Source: Phanerodontia chrysosporium
Lineage: Eukaryota > Basidiomycota > Agaricomycetes > Polyporales > Phanerochaetaceae
DNA length: 64,000 nt
Reading direction: 5' to 3'
Assembly: GCA_001910725.1 (NCBI GenBank)
Contig: MJGA01000006.1
Location: 620,001-684,000 of the forward strand
How positions within the stretch are numbered: the first letter of the stretch is position 1; every line of letters begins with the position of its first letter. Under the pieces are notes generated by a model. The model saw only the letters and a list, made by a program, of their open reading frames with translations, had not been told where the DNA came from and made no database searches. The translations under genes and the position numbers were made by a program. Positions 38,246 through 48,488 of the stretch are shown piece by piece.

Positions 38246-38882
38246 CTAGTTGATGCTCAGAAGCTCGACCTCGAACTTGAGCGTCGAGTTCGGCGGGATG
38301 ATTGGTGGGAAGCCCCGCGCGCCATACGCCTGTTGGGTCCCGTCAGCACACGCAAAGGACACGCTCCGGAAGGTGGGACGCGACGCACGTAATCGGGGCT
38401 CGCCGTCAGGATGGCCTTCGTGCCAACAGACAGCTGGGGAACACCTGCGGCGGGAGAAGCAGCGTGAGCAAGACGCGCACGCGACACGCAGCGGGAGCAC
38501 GCACCCTCGTCCCAGCCCTTGATGACCTTGCCGACACCGATCTCAGTCTGGAAGGGGGCGCCCCTGTGTGGCGGGCGCGTCAGCGTGCGGGGCAGCGCGG
38601 CGGGCGGCGTGGCGCAGCGTACCTGTCGCGGCTCGAGTCGAACTTTGTGCCGTCCAGGAGCGTGCCGACGTAGTGTATTGAGACACGGTCTGCGGGAGGG
38701 CGTGGCGGCGTGAGCGGGCGCGTGCGCGTGGGCGGGGGCTGGACATAGGAGCAGGGAGAGACTCACCGCCCTTCTTGGGGAAGGTCTTGCCGTCGCCGGG
38801 AGAGAGGACCTCGACAGTGACACCCTAGGACGAGAAGGTGAGCTGGTGCGGCGGGCGCGGACGGCGGCACGCGACTGACCAT
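38246..38882 (-). CDS. FPR1: FK506-binding peptidyl-prolyl isomerase (FKBP12)
   Basis: It catalyses cis-trans isomerisation of prolyl bonds and is the receptor of FK506 and rapamycin. The exons give [80 protein letters not shown] and [20 protein letters not shown], ending VELLSIN. The drug-pocket residues (Tyr, Phe, Asp, Val-Ile, Trp, Tyr, Phe) are all present. The total of ~108 residues is standard. The start codon at 38880-38882 is followed immediately by a donor (GTCAGT), and the next exon begins at 38824 with GVTVEV, so the first coding exon is just ATG. Four further short introns, all in frame. Confidence 0.93.
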
Positions 38883-41469
38883 GGCTGTAGCGGAGAGAGC
38901 AGGTACGGTTGGACTGAGTGAGGGGGCGGTGGAGGACAGACCAGTGAGGAGGCAGGATTTAAGTATGCCGGAGGCGGAGAGCGGATCTTGATCCGATCTG
39001 GCGTCAGAGGGCTGATTGCAGACACTCGATCTCGCGCGTTTGCCATAAGAAAGTGCTCAAGAGGGCAAATCCATAATCATTAAATGTCCTTGGCCAGACC
39101 CAAACGTTATCGATGTCGATGAATGGCTGGCTGTCTTTCCGCGTGGCTGCACATCGATCCCGCGAGTGAGAGGCGGCGGATGCGGCGGGTGCGGGTGCGG
39201 GGCGGGTGCGGGGACGGGGGCAGGGGCAGGGATTGGTGAGCAAACAAAGCTGGGCAGCGAGCAGAGGGCTAAACCCGGCGAGCGAGGCCAGCCCCGGTGA
39301 GTGCCGCGACAAGCTGGAAAGGCTGCCCCGCGCAGAGATCGTCTCGCCCCGCTCGCCACCCCCGGGCACGGCGGACGCGCATGACGCAGATGCTGGCCTA
39401 GCCCCTGCGGACACGGTGGCGGGACCGATAAGCCCTGCGAGAGGAGATGCACCCCAGAAGTTGGCAGGACAGGAAGAACACTTTCGAGCACTCGATCGTG
39501 GCGACGTTCCAGACACAGCCAGTCTTGCCATTCAGGGTGCGATCCCCATCGATGAGCGCGAGATGCGACGCTCCTCCTCCCACCGCGTCGGCCGCCTCCA
39601 GCGAGAGTGAGACAACCCCAGACCCGCGCGACGCGTCCCGCTCCTCCACACACCCGCGAAAGGCCCCGGATCCATCCAGCCCTACTCCCTCAGGCAAGAC
39701 CGCCCCGGCCCACTGGTCATCCCCTCCAAGTGACCGACCCGCTAATCGCCACGCCCTCCTACTTCAATCACCGATCAAAACCTACATCGCTCCCTCCACC
39801 TATGGTCGCCGACGGCGCCCAACCGTCACATACTTGCCGGATTCGTGTCCCACCACGCGACGCCCAAGCGCGAGAATGAGACCGCGCCTACATAAGTGTC
39901 CACGCCGCGTCCTGCAATATCAGTACAGCCAGTGCGTGTCCCCCGTAGCGAGACAGACCCATCACGCTCCGCGACCGGCCGTCAGCTGGACGCGCCAGCG
40001 CTGCACAGACAACCGCGCGAGCCGAGAAGCCGCTAACGTTACTCGCACCTTCCATGGGCTTCCTGCGTCGATAGGCTTTCAAATAAAAACGAGGACAGCG
40101 AGGTCCGCGAACGTGGCACCAGACTCCGATAACGTACCTGACGTTCTCAGTTCTGCGCACCGCACATTACCAAGAACGCACGCCATGAGAAAGGGTCCTG
40201 CGCGGAGCGACGAGCAACTTGCCCAAGCTGGCAGAGCACTCTACCTCACGCCCGTACGATAAGTATAGGGTCTATGGCGCAACCTCCGATAGAACTCCCG
40301 CAGGTCGCCTCAGAAGGGCCGGCGGGTGCCAAGGTGGGCATCGTCGATGCCAGCCAGGGTCTGGTTCAAATAAACGTGTTAGAGTTGACGCAGGATTTTC
40401 CGTGGCGGGCTCTCACGTACCGTGTACTCCTTGCCGTGCCGGACTAAACGCGCCCGTCGCGCTCCGAGGGCCTTGCTCAGCGCGCTGTCAGCACCGAGAA
40501 GCTGCGCGCAATTGAGCCGTGCGGTGCGCACCTTACGTATAACGTACGCGTTACGTCCTGGCGGACGTGACGAGGGCTATCTATCCGGTCGCGCATCCGA
40601 CCATCTGAGACACCCGCCACGACTCCTCCGCGTTGCTCGCCAGGAGCGGAAGACGGGCCAGCGGGAGGGGGTCGCGCGAACGGGCGAGACCCGCCATCAC
40701 GCGATCGATGCAGCCTGGCCTGCCTCAGGGTGCCGGCTTCGTGGCTTCCTCGAGTGCACGACGTCCCGGCAGGGATCCACCTGTGGGCTCGGGAGAAGCA
40801 GGCGGTATGTTGATTACCTATCGGTGTCGGCCGCCACGTAGGTCATGCGCGGGGGCTTCTGTGCGCACAGCAGCATTGCGTGCACAGCGAGGGGTCCTGG
40901 CGGTAAAAGGTCCGACTGAATGCCAGGCTACGGGGAGAGAGGCTCACCGTTTGGGACGATGACCTGCCCAGGGATGCAACACGTACGAGGGTGCAAACAC
41001 AGCTATACACGAGCTCCAAATGCGCCGCGGGTCGTTCACATGTCCGGGAATTGTGCTGTCGAGTGCCGCATCGAGGCAGGGGGCGATCGTGCGTAATGAC
41101 GGGCCAGGCGGAACAAACCGCATACAGTCAGGGACGTGGTGCGTATGTGGCGATATATTGGATAAGAGAGCAGCCTCTACTTTCATCCGCAGCGTGCAGA
41201 ATGCGAGCAGATGAGACGGAAAAGGTGGAATCCGATTCAGGGTTGGCCAAGGGTCATGGAGGTGAAAGCGAAAGGGCTGGCAACCGCGCGCGCGAACGCC
41301 ACGCGAACATCTCCTCCGTCAGCGAGACGCCCTCTCACGTGACTCATCTCCGCGTCTTTGCCAAGGCTTCACTCTGTCTTTCTCCCTGCAGCGCAAAACG
41401 ACCTCAACACCAAGTAACGTACAAACCTGGAAAAGAATGTGCCTTCACTGACATCTAGCGCAGTTGACC
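38883..41469. other. Long region without a confident gene
   Basis: 2.6 kb between divergent FPR1 and SEN15. It is very GC-rich, so long frames are open by chance on both strands. The longest is plus 39447-40262, with a Ser/Pro-rich segment from a possible ATG at 39552; the opposite strand is open over the same stretch. I do not call a gene. A G-rich tract lies at 39174-39236. Confidence 0.4.
39174..39236 (+). repeat. G-rich tract (GCGGGT/GGGGCA-like units)
   Basis: An irregular run of G3-G5 blocks separated by one to three bases on the plus strand, including GGGTGCGGGTGCGGGGCGGG. It could form a G-quadruplex. It lies about 300 bases upstream of FPR1. Confidence 0.6.
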
Positions 41470-42066
41470 ATGGAGGGACACCCCTCAGTACGTTACTCCG
41501 TCCCTTCCACAGCCCCTGCGAGCTCACTCTATTTCCCCTGGCACAGTTTCCAGAGCTCGCAGAGCTCGTGCGAAAGTACCCGCACGCGGCCGGATCGCTG
41601 TTCCAGACGTACAACGACCTCAAGCACGGTGCGGCGTCCCTCCCTTGCGCCTCACTGCTCGTGCTGAGCGCGCCCCTCTAGCGCAGCAGTGGGAAGACCT
41701 CGCGGTGCTCGACGTGCCCGCGTGCGCGCGCGGGGCATTCAGCGGGCGGCGGCCCAAGACGGTGCGCACGGCCCCCACGCGCGGATCGATGGCGCTGCTG
41801 ATCCAGGAGTACAGGACGACACGCTCTTCGTGGTCCCGTGCTCGCTCGCCGAGTCGCTGAGCATGGAGTGGTGCGTCCTGCCCCCCACCTTCGTGCTGAT
41901 CTGCGTGGCCCGCTGACGAGCAGCGTGTGTTGGGGGCGCAACCAGGTTCCACCAGGCGTTCGTCGACCTCGGCCGGCCCCCGCACATCTATCTCGCGATC
42001 AACGCTGAGGACTCGAACATCGTGTACTACAAGCTCAGCCCCGGAATCGTAAAGCCTCCGGTCTAG
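41470..42066 (+). CDS. SEN15: tRNA-splicing endonuclease subunit Sen15
   Basis: Sen15 is a structural subunit of the heterotetrameric endonuclease that removes introns from tRNA precursors. The first exon is tiny (MEGHPS). Then follow FPELAELVRKYPHAAGSLFQ, TYNDLKHAQQWEDLAVLDVP, RRPKTDDTLFVVPCSLAESL, SMEWFHQAFVDLGRPPHIYL and AINAEDSNIVYYKLSPGIVK, with a stop at 42064-42066. The VVPCSLAESL and DSNIVYYKLSPGI blocks are the family signature. The intron from GTGCGC to CAG before GACGACACG (53 bases) is needed to join the third and fourth coding blocks. About 125 residues, as usual for fungal Sen15. Confidence 0.85.
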
Positions 42067-42309
42067 CCTCTGCATTCACGACCCGCCGCACACCAGCTGC
42101 GCCATATGACTTCGGCCGCATTTATTCCGTGGCGCACCGCACAGGGTGCCGCACTAGCAGGCCCTCAAGAAGGCTGCGAAGCCCGGAAGCGGTTGCGGTT
42201 GGCCCTTCCAGGCTCGACGGGATCTATCGATAGTAGGGGATTACAGTTACAGTAAGCTACAGATAATACACACGCATCAAGAAGCGGAAGCAGGTCCGCA
42301 GATGAAGGC

Positions 42310-45008
42310 TCAGTGCATCATTCCACCGGAAGCCCCTCGCTCGCCTTCCTTCTCGCGCAGCAGAAGCACGCAAAAGCCGGCGATCAGGAAGATGACCACG
42401 CTCGCGTACACGGGGAAGGAATTGTCTATCACGAGGAGCATTCCACCAAGTATCGGAGCAATCATGCCGCCTCTGTGGAAACGGAGATGGGCGTGAAGTC
42501 TATCTGAGGATGTAGAAAACACTTACATTCGTGAGAGAGCGGAGGCAATGCCGCAAGCAGTTCCGCGGACTAGACCTCGAATTTAGCACATGACTCTTGT
42601 GCTCTGCAGTGCAGGGTGCGACATACCTTTTGTGCCAAAGATCTCAGGTGTCCATCTAGAAGTACGATTGCCGTAAGGACCATTGTCACGTCACAAATTA
42701 CGTTCCAAGCTTACCCATACAAGACTGCCCACATCGCCTGAAAAGTAATATGTTAAAACTTTTACCGCAGAAGATAGGGCGTTGGTTCGCACTTACCGTG
42801 GCACTCAGGCTGATACCCAGTGTGCTGATACGGACAGCAAACGAGCCTTGCGCGAGGACGAAGAAGACGCAGCACAGGGCCGTGAGGAACGTGCTGCCAG
42901 CGAGCGACCACCGCCGGCCCAGAGAAGAGTCCACGAGATACGCGCCAAGCTGCAGGGCACCAGATCAGGCACTCAGGACCCTTCGACGAGTGAAGAGCAT
43001 ACGCACTATGGCCCCTGGACATCCGCCCATCGAATAAACCACGACGTCCCACAGGCTGTCCGTCAGGCTTCGCGGCGCGGCGTCGCCGACGGCGCCCCTG
43101 CCCTCGAGGAGCTTGGGCAGATAGATGTTGAACATCGTGTATGCTGCCAGCCGCATTGACGTGAGCTCCCACACGTAATTCCGGGCTGCACAGCCTTACC
43201 GAGAGACATCGTCCACCAGACGATCCATACGAGGACAGTCACTCTGATCCATTCAGGCGACAGGACCGATGAGACCCGCTCCAACCATGCCAACGCGGGC
43301 TTGCGGAACCATCGCGGCAGCTTCCAGCACAGATTCGTGCCCTTCTCTCCGATGATCGATGTAGGCCGTTCCTCTCGTCGTCGGAAAGATCTGGCAGAGT
43401 ATACCGACGTACTCGAGTTCCGCCTCGATATGTCCTTCAGGTAGGGCTCGTCGGCAGAAACGGGCGATGGTGGAGCTTCTATGGTCGGGGTTTGGAACGC
43501 ATGTCCGTTCAATGAGACATTATGCTCGCCGGTAGAGCTGTAGTCGGGCAAGTCGTCCTCCTGCGAGCTTCGCAAGGCCATGCGGCTCGTTTTGGGGAGC
43601 AGCTTTGGACGGGTTTCGTCCAGCGATGAGGTTCGTTCCTCGTCGTTGGCGTCGAAGACGACCGGTCCCTCCATTGAAGTCGGGCTGGCAGACAGTCGTT
43701 CCCGGGCAATAATCTCTGACTGCGTCAGGTGGTCTCTGACATCCTCGACATCAAGGTCCAGTCGATCGCCGTTGAAGGCGGATATCATCTGGAGTGATTC
43801 GATAGCTTCCTGGTGGCGGCCCGCGTGGACCAGATAGCGAGGCGACTCGTGTAGGCGGAAGAAGACAATGCGGGCCAAGAACATCAGCAATGTCTGCGCT
43901 ATTAGTTAGCGATTACGTTACAAAAGGAGGACAGACACCCACGAGTAGCCCGAGAGCCATCAGCAGGTATCTCCAGCCCATGTTCTGTGTCGCGACATCG
44001 CAGGATGCAGGCTTAGGTGGACACGATCTGCTTGGGATGAGGATCAAGCCCGCTATCGCCGCCACAATGGATCCGAAGGAGAAGAACACGGAAAGCGCGG
44101 TGACCAGGTACTGCTTCCCGTTCGGCATGTGTTCGAGAAGGAGAGTGCCGTCGGTCGGCATAGAGCCCTGCGAACCGCCTCATCAGTGAACGGTCAAGAT
44201 AGGGGATTGTGTTCCGCTCACTCCGACCGCACTCCCCAGGAAGAACAGGGCTGCGCAGAGCAAAGGAAGGTGTTCGCTAGGGATGCCATGACCCCGAAGA
44301 TGGCGGTGAGGAAAAGGGTCGCGTTGAAAGCAGCCGTGCGTCCAATCAAGTCAGAACCTTCAACGAGCTCAAGTCAGTCAAGCATTACGTGGAAAATGGG
44401 ATGAGTATTCACATGTTCCCCAACCTACTGCTCCCAGCATCATCCCTGCAAACATGGTTGACGAGAGGAGGCCAATTTGGGAATCCGGGACTGCGCTCAG
44501 TCAACGTCAGCCGATGAAGTGAGGATGTCCACAGGATTGTGACTGACTGTCAAAGTGCTGCTGCACTCTTGGGAGTATTATGGCCACGGCTTGCATCCAC
44601 ATCTAATACGTGCCTTTGAGACCTGGTCCTTGGTCAGCTGATGGTACAAGGTAGGACTTACGTTGTCCGCAAGCCATCCTTGTTTCCCATGTTATTTCTC
44701 GTTGGATAATGCTAGCTCTGCGCGCGCAGGGGACTCACCGAACCCACACAGCGACAGCAGCGTCCACTGGTAACTGCCTTCGCGCAACGCGGTCAGCTCG
44801 CACGCAGACTGAGACAGAAGCGGACGTGCGCACCCATTCCAATCCTGTCAATCGTCCTGTCCAGGGGCGTCCGGCCGTCTGGCACGCCACCCATCTCCTC
44901 ATCTCCATCCTGCACGAGCCCTTCGCTCTCCTCCTGATCGCCGCGCTCGTAGTAGCTCATTCTCTCGTCCGTGGACCAGAATCCGGAGAGGCGGGGGTTG
45001 ACTGACAT
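42310..45008 (-). CDS. MFS transporter, SV2-like
   Basis: A 12-helix transporter of the major facilitator superfamily, of the group related to synaptic vesicle protein SV2 and phosphate/sugar permeases. Its substrate is unknown. ATG at 45006-45008 starts a cytosolic N-terminus, then TPLDRTIDRIGMG. Family blocks follow in order over about ten exons: SYQWTLLSLCGFGW, WMQAVAIILPRV, IGLLSSTMFAGMMLGAVGWG, DLIGRTAAFNATLFLTAIFG, GSMPTDGTLLLEHMPNGKQY, and FRLHESPRYLVHAGRHQEAI at the start of a long Ser/Glu-rich central loop. The second half has EWIRVTVLVWIVWWTMSLG, YTMFNIYLPKLLEGRGA, LGAYLVDSSLGRRWSLAGS, LYGWTPEIFGTKVRGTACGI and GGMIAPILGGMLLVIDNS. The loop between helices 6 and 7 is unusually long (~180 residues) and likely a phosphorylation target. 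Stop at 42310-42312. Confidence 0.88.
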
Positions 45009-46169
45009 CTTGCGATCGGCCCCGGCGTGCGGTATTTAAGCCTAGTTTTGTTGCACGAGTTACCGCAGAGATGCTTACGCGAAACGAGGGCACTGGATTG
45101 CGAAATTGGCGCGCCCGGGTTCCGTCAGCACCAACGCTGTCTCAGCCCGTTCGAGCGCCACCGGACGCACCACGCTTGTGCAGGTCGCTTTAAAAAGAGC
45201 TGCTGCTGTGTAGAATGGAGTGAGCTGGGATGTCTGTGGGTGGGAAGCAAGCAGAGAATCAGAGGACGCGAGCCAAGGGCTGACTTTCCTGTCCGCCGCG
45301 CGCCAAGGGATGTCATTGATGGTGCCCGGGGTCCCTGGTCCCTTCCCCGCACCCGGCGTCGGGGTCTCCAAATTGCGGGGTAATATAACCGAGGTGCCTT
45401 GCCCTGGCGATCCTTCCTCGACCCCTTACTATCTTGCGAAGCTTTGCACAGATATGACCATGTCTAAGACTTAGAGCTCCAGCCCAAAATCACGCAGTGG
45501 CGCTGGATGCAAGGGGAATTTCCAAGTATGCGAACCGCCTCTCAAGCGATCAAGGGTACTCATCCTGACATTGCCGCGCTCTGTCAAACACCCGAACATG
45601 ATTCAGGTTTGTTCTCGACGCCCTGGTAGTTTGAAGGTAACTAAGGCCATGGTGACTTGCCTTACTTTCCGACATCTTCTATTTCTTCGTCAAGAGCAAT
45701 GTCATACTAGTTTTCGTAGCAAATCCTGACCGCTAGACGCCCACCCCACGCTGGTGGTTCGCAAAGTCGCACTTCGGTAATCGGCCTGTCCGTCTCAGTG
45801 AGTAGAGGTGAGTACTTGAGCAACTGCGAAAACAGAGATAGTAGCAATGCTAAAATAAATCTTTCTTCCTCCAGTGCTCCTGAGAATGTCGTCCGCTGCT
45901 TCAGCTTCCTAAGCTCGGAGCTTTGCTCTCGGTGCCAGGGAGGCGCTGCTCCTCCTGTATCAGGCAAGCGATATTTCTTTGACGGCGGGGAGTCGCAGCG
46001 CCGGTGAGTAGGGCTGTTATTCTAACTCTCATTTCGCATTAGCATGCTTAATCTCAGTCCTTTAGTGCCGGGAGGCGGATTTCGGCCGGGGGCCAGCTCG
46101 CGAACTGCGGCGGCTGCCCGCGAGAGGGTGCGGCTCGATTGTCGGGGCCGATGCGCGCCCTAGCCGTGT
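45009..46169. other. Intergenic region, nothing recognised
   Basis: 1.16 kb upstream of the MFS gene and left of the transposon block. Only short frames without resemblance to known proteins. Confidence 0.5.
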
Positions 46170-46287
46170 ATGGGACGCGCGCGGGGCGGCGGGGGGCGTC
46201 CCCACCGACGTTTCCGCGGAGGCCGACAATCGAGCGGCTTTCAACAGGCCGAAATACCGCTCGATGTAACCCTGCGGGTTATCCACA

Positions 46288-46304
46288 GACATTTTCTCTT
46301 GGAC
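46288..46304 (+). repeat. 17-bp direct repeat, copy 1
   Basis: GACATTTTCTCTTGGAC; the second copy is at 46535-46551, at the break of the Gypsy integrase frame. Confidence 0.8.
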
Positions 46305-46534
46305 TTTCTCCTCACCGGACTACAGGCTCTACGGAAGGGACTACTCGATGGTCGTGAGAAACACGGGATCGTGGTACGCAGTGGCCTCCTTTACGTCGGT
46401 CAACGCTTGTGCGTCCCTCGCGTTACTGACCTGCGCGAGGCCCTTTTCCGCCTCGCCCACGATAGCCTCGGCCATTTTGGCGGAGAGAAATCTTACGCTG
46501 CCCTCCAGCCCTCCTACTATTGGCCACGCATGCG

Positions 46535-46551
46535 GACATTTTCTCTTGGAC
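46535..46551 (+). repeat. 17-bp direct repeat, copy 2
   Basis: Identical to 46288-46304. It marks where the Gypsy-like sequence stops. Confidence 0.8.
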
Positions 46552-46711
46552 GTTTCTCCCCCTTTTCCTCTCCTTTTCTTCTCACTTGCCTTTTTCGTAT
46601 GAGCGCGCCACCAGGTGGGCGCTCTTCCACTTTCGGACATTGGACTCGGATATCTCCAGTGCTTCGCGCGCGCGCTGCCCAGAGGCCGCGCACCCTCTAC
46701 CTTCGTTCCTC

Positions 46712-46734
46712 ACTTCTACCCTCACGGAACGAAG
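46712..46734 (+). repeat. 23-bp direct repeat, copy 1
   Basis: Begins ACTTCTACCCTCACGGAACG; copy 2 is at 46774-46796. The segment 46700-46735 is also a hairpin (CCTTCGTTCC / GGAACGAAGG). It may be part of the split direct repeats at the 3' side of the DIRS-type element. Confidence 0.75.
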
Positions 46735-46773
46735 GTATGCATAGTCTATCCTCACCTGTATTTTAGTTTCCTG

Positions 46774-46796
46774 ACTTCTACCCTCACGGAACGAAG
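46774..46796 (+). repeat. 23-bp direct repeat, copy 2
   Basis: Same sequence as 46712-46734, 62 bases further on. Confidence 0.75.
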
Positions 46797-47161
46797 AATA
46801 AACAGTGTTCCCGTTCTTTCCTCGTCCGAACTTAGTGTTCTCGTCCGCACGTCGCGGCCGGGTTCCACTCGAGCGTGATACGCTGGCGGGGCGTTGCCGA
46901 AACGACTCACCACCACAAGCGGAGCCACCACAGTCGTGAGTCAACGCCCTAGTCGACGTCGACGCCAGCGTCGACTCATGGCTACACCACCACGGGCGCC
47001 ACGAGACTCCAGCCGCCAATCCGGCACCAAGGTTGACGGGCACGCTCGGTGAAGGGAGGCCGATGTACATACAATTAGTTATCAAACGGGCGTGTAGAGT
47101 ATCAAGGCAGACAAGTGCGAAACTACCACCGAGAGAGAGAAAAAACGGTCCGTGCGTGCTA

Positions 47162-48488
47162 TCAAGAATGCGAACAAAACCGCGCCTCGTAGCGCGTCAT
47201 AGAGTCCCGAAGAAGCTGCAAACGGGAAGCTGTAAAGGCGTTGGAAATGAACAAGGGGAGAATGTCGTCTATGCTACGCCAGTATTCTAAGAAGGCTTGC
47301 GACTTCCAGCCGCCAAGCACCTGCACAATCTCCGGCGGGACGCCGCGCAGGAGCAGCTCTGTTGCTCCTCCTATGCGGAACGAGTGCCCGGTGAGGGTTT
47401 GCAGCCCCGCTGCTGCCCATACCCCGTTGCATCGAGCCATGAACCACTCGCGGTTCATCGGTGCCCACCCACGCGGGTCCTCGTTCGTCGCGTACGCGAA
47501 GAACGGGGCTTCGTCCGGGACGCTGGCGTTCACCTGCCGGTGATGCTTGATCGCCGGCACCGGAGCCGTGTGGTCTTCAACCGCAGGGAAGGTCAGGAGA
47601 GCCCCCCTTGTGGTAGTGGTCTTCGTGAACGGCACAGGGAGCGTTGCAAACTCGCCGCAGGCTGGTAGCGTCTTAAACTTAAGGTCAGCGCCCTTGGTGT
47701 GCCTGGAAGGGTCAAAAACGTTCGGCGTCGGCGGCATCAGCTCGCCAAGGCTGCCCGAGAGGGGGGGTCAGTAAGTACAGCCAGGGCGGCGTCGGAAGCA
47801 CATACCGGCGGGCACCCCAAAAGGCCGCACACGCCGACCCGTACACGGAGGAGTCAAGCGACGACGTCAGGTCGAGGCCCTCCCGAAGGGCGTACATGTG
47901 TTGGATGGTGACCGGTGGACGCTTCTCTTTAGGCGTTGGCTGACGCTTCAGAGCCGCCTTACAGACGGCGCGCAGCATGCGGTCACCATTCCAACGGGCG
48001 CCGTGAAGGGCATGCCAGAAGGTTAGGCCCGCTATCCACGTGTCTATCGTGGATCGGCTGACCGCACCCAGCCACCGCGCGACGAACGCGGCCAAAAGCG
48101 CATCGGAGGCTGGCATGCGAGCGTCTTCGTCGACGTCGTGGTGATCGCAGAACTGCGTGAACCGCAGCAGGCCAGCACCGTAGTTCTTTCTCATGCCCGG
48201 CTCGAGTGAGGAGAGCATCGCCTGGGTGAGCGTGACGTTCGCTTCGGCAGAAAGTTGGTTGTTGAGTTCGGAACGGAATCGAAGGCTGAAAGGACTGGTC
48301 CATGCGCCGAGGCAGTCCTCGGCGCAGACGTGAGGTCGGTACGTGGAAGCTTTAATGGCGGATGAAGGCTTCGCCTTCCGGGGAACACGCTGCCCTGGAG
48401 GTCGCGGTAGAGACGCAAACTGCGTCCCTCCTCCAGGCAGCACGCCTGCACGTGCAGGCGTGGGCAGGACGCTGGTGTCCCTAGGCAT
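47162..48488 (-). CDS. Tyrosine recombinase of DIRS/Ngaro-type element
   Basis: Expected to integrate the circular DNA copy of the element. ATG at 48486-48488 (MPRDTSVLPTPARAGV) overlaps the RNase H stop by eight bases. The N-terminal SAM-like core-binding part reads LSSLEPGMRKNYGAGLLRFT and RSTIDTWIAGLTFWHALHG. A 54-base intron (47752-47805) joins ACAAFWGARR to LGELMPPTPNVFD, placing the first catalytic Arg in ARRLGEL. The C-terminal catalytic half has GHSFRIGGATELLLRG (the H-x-x-R), VQVLGGWKS and EYWRS with the nucleophilic Tyr. All catalytic residues are visible, so the enzyme may be active. Confidence 0.85.

Larger units (their letters stand above)
46170..46551 (+). pseudogene. Ty3/Gypsy integrase fragment (zinc-binding domain)
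   Basis: The plus-strand frame contains GIVVRSGLLYVGQRLCVPRV and LREALFRLAHDSLGHFGGEK followed by SYAALQPSYYWPRM, the pattern of the integrase zinc-binding region that follows RNase H in Ty3/Gypsy polyproteins. The reverse transcriptase, the integrase core and the LTRs are absent. The reading breaks just after YYWPRM, where a 17-base sequence (GACATTTTCTCTTGGAC) occurs that is also present at 46288. It is a dead fragment. Confidence 0.75.

Noticed and set aside
39447..40262. 271-codon plus-strand ORF
   Set aside because: The opposite strand is also open over the same stretch, composition is low-complexity Ser/Pro/Arg, and no domain is visible; most likely a chance GC-rich frame.
40210..40300. 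CTGGCAGAGCACTCTACC stretch resembling a tRNA D-arm
   Set aside because: The rest of a cloverleaf is missing, with no matching acceptor stem or B-box.
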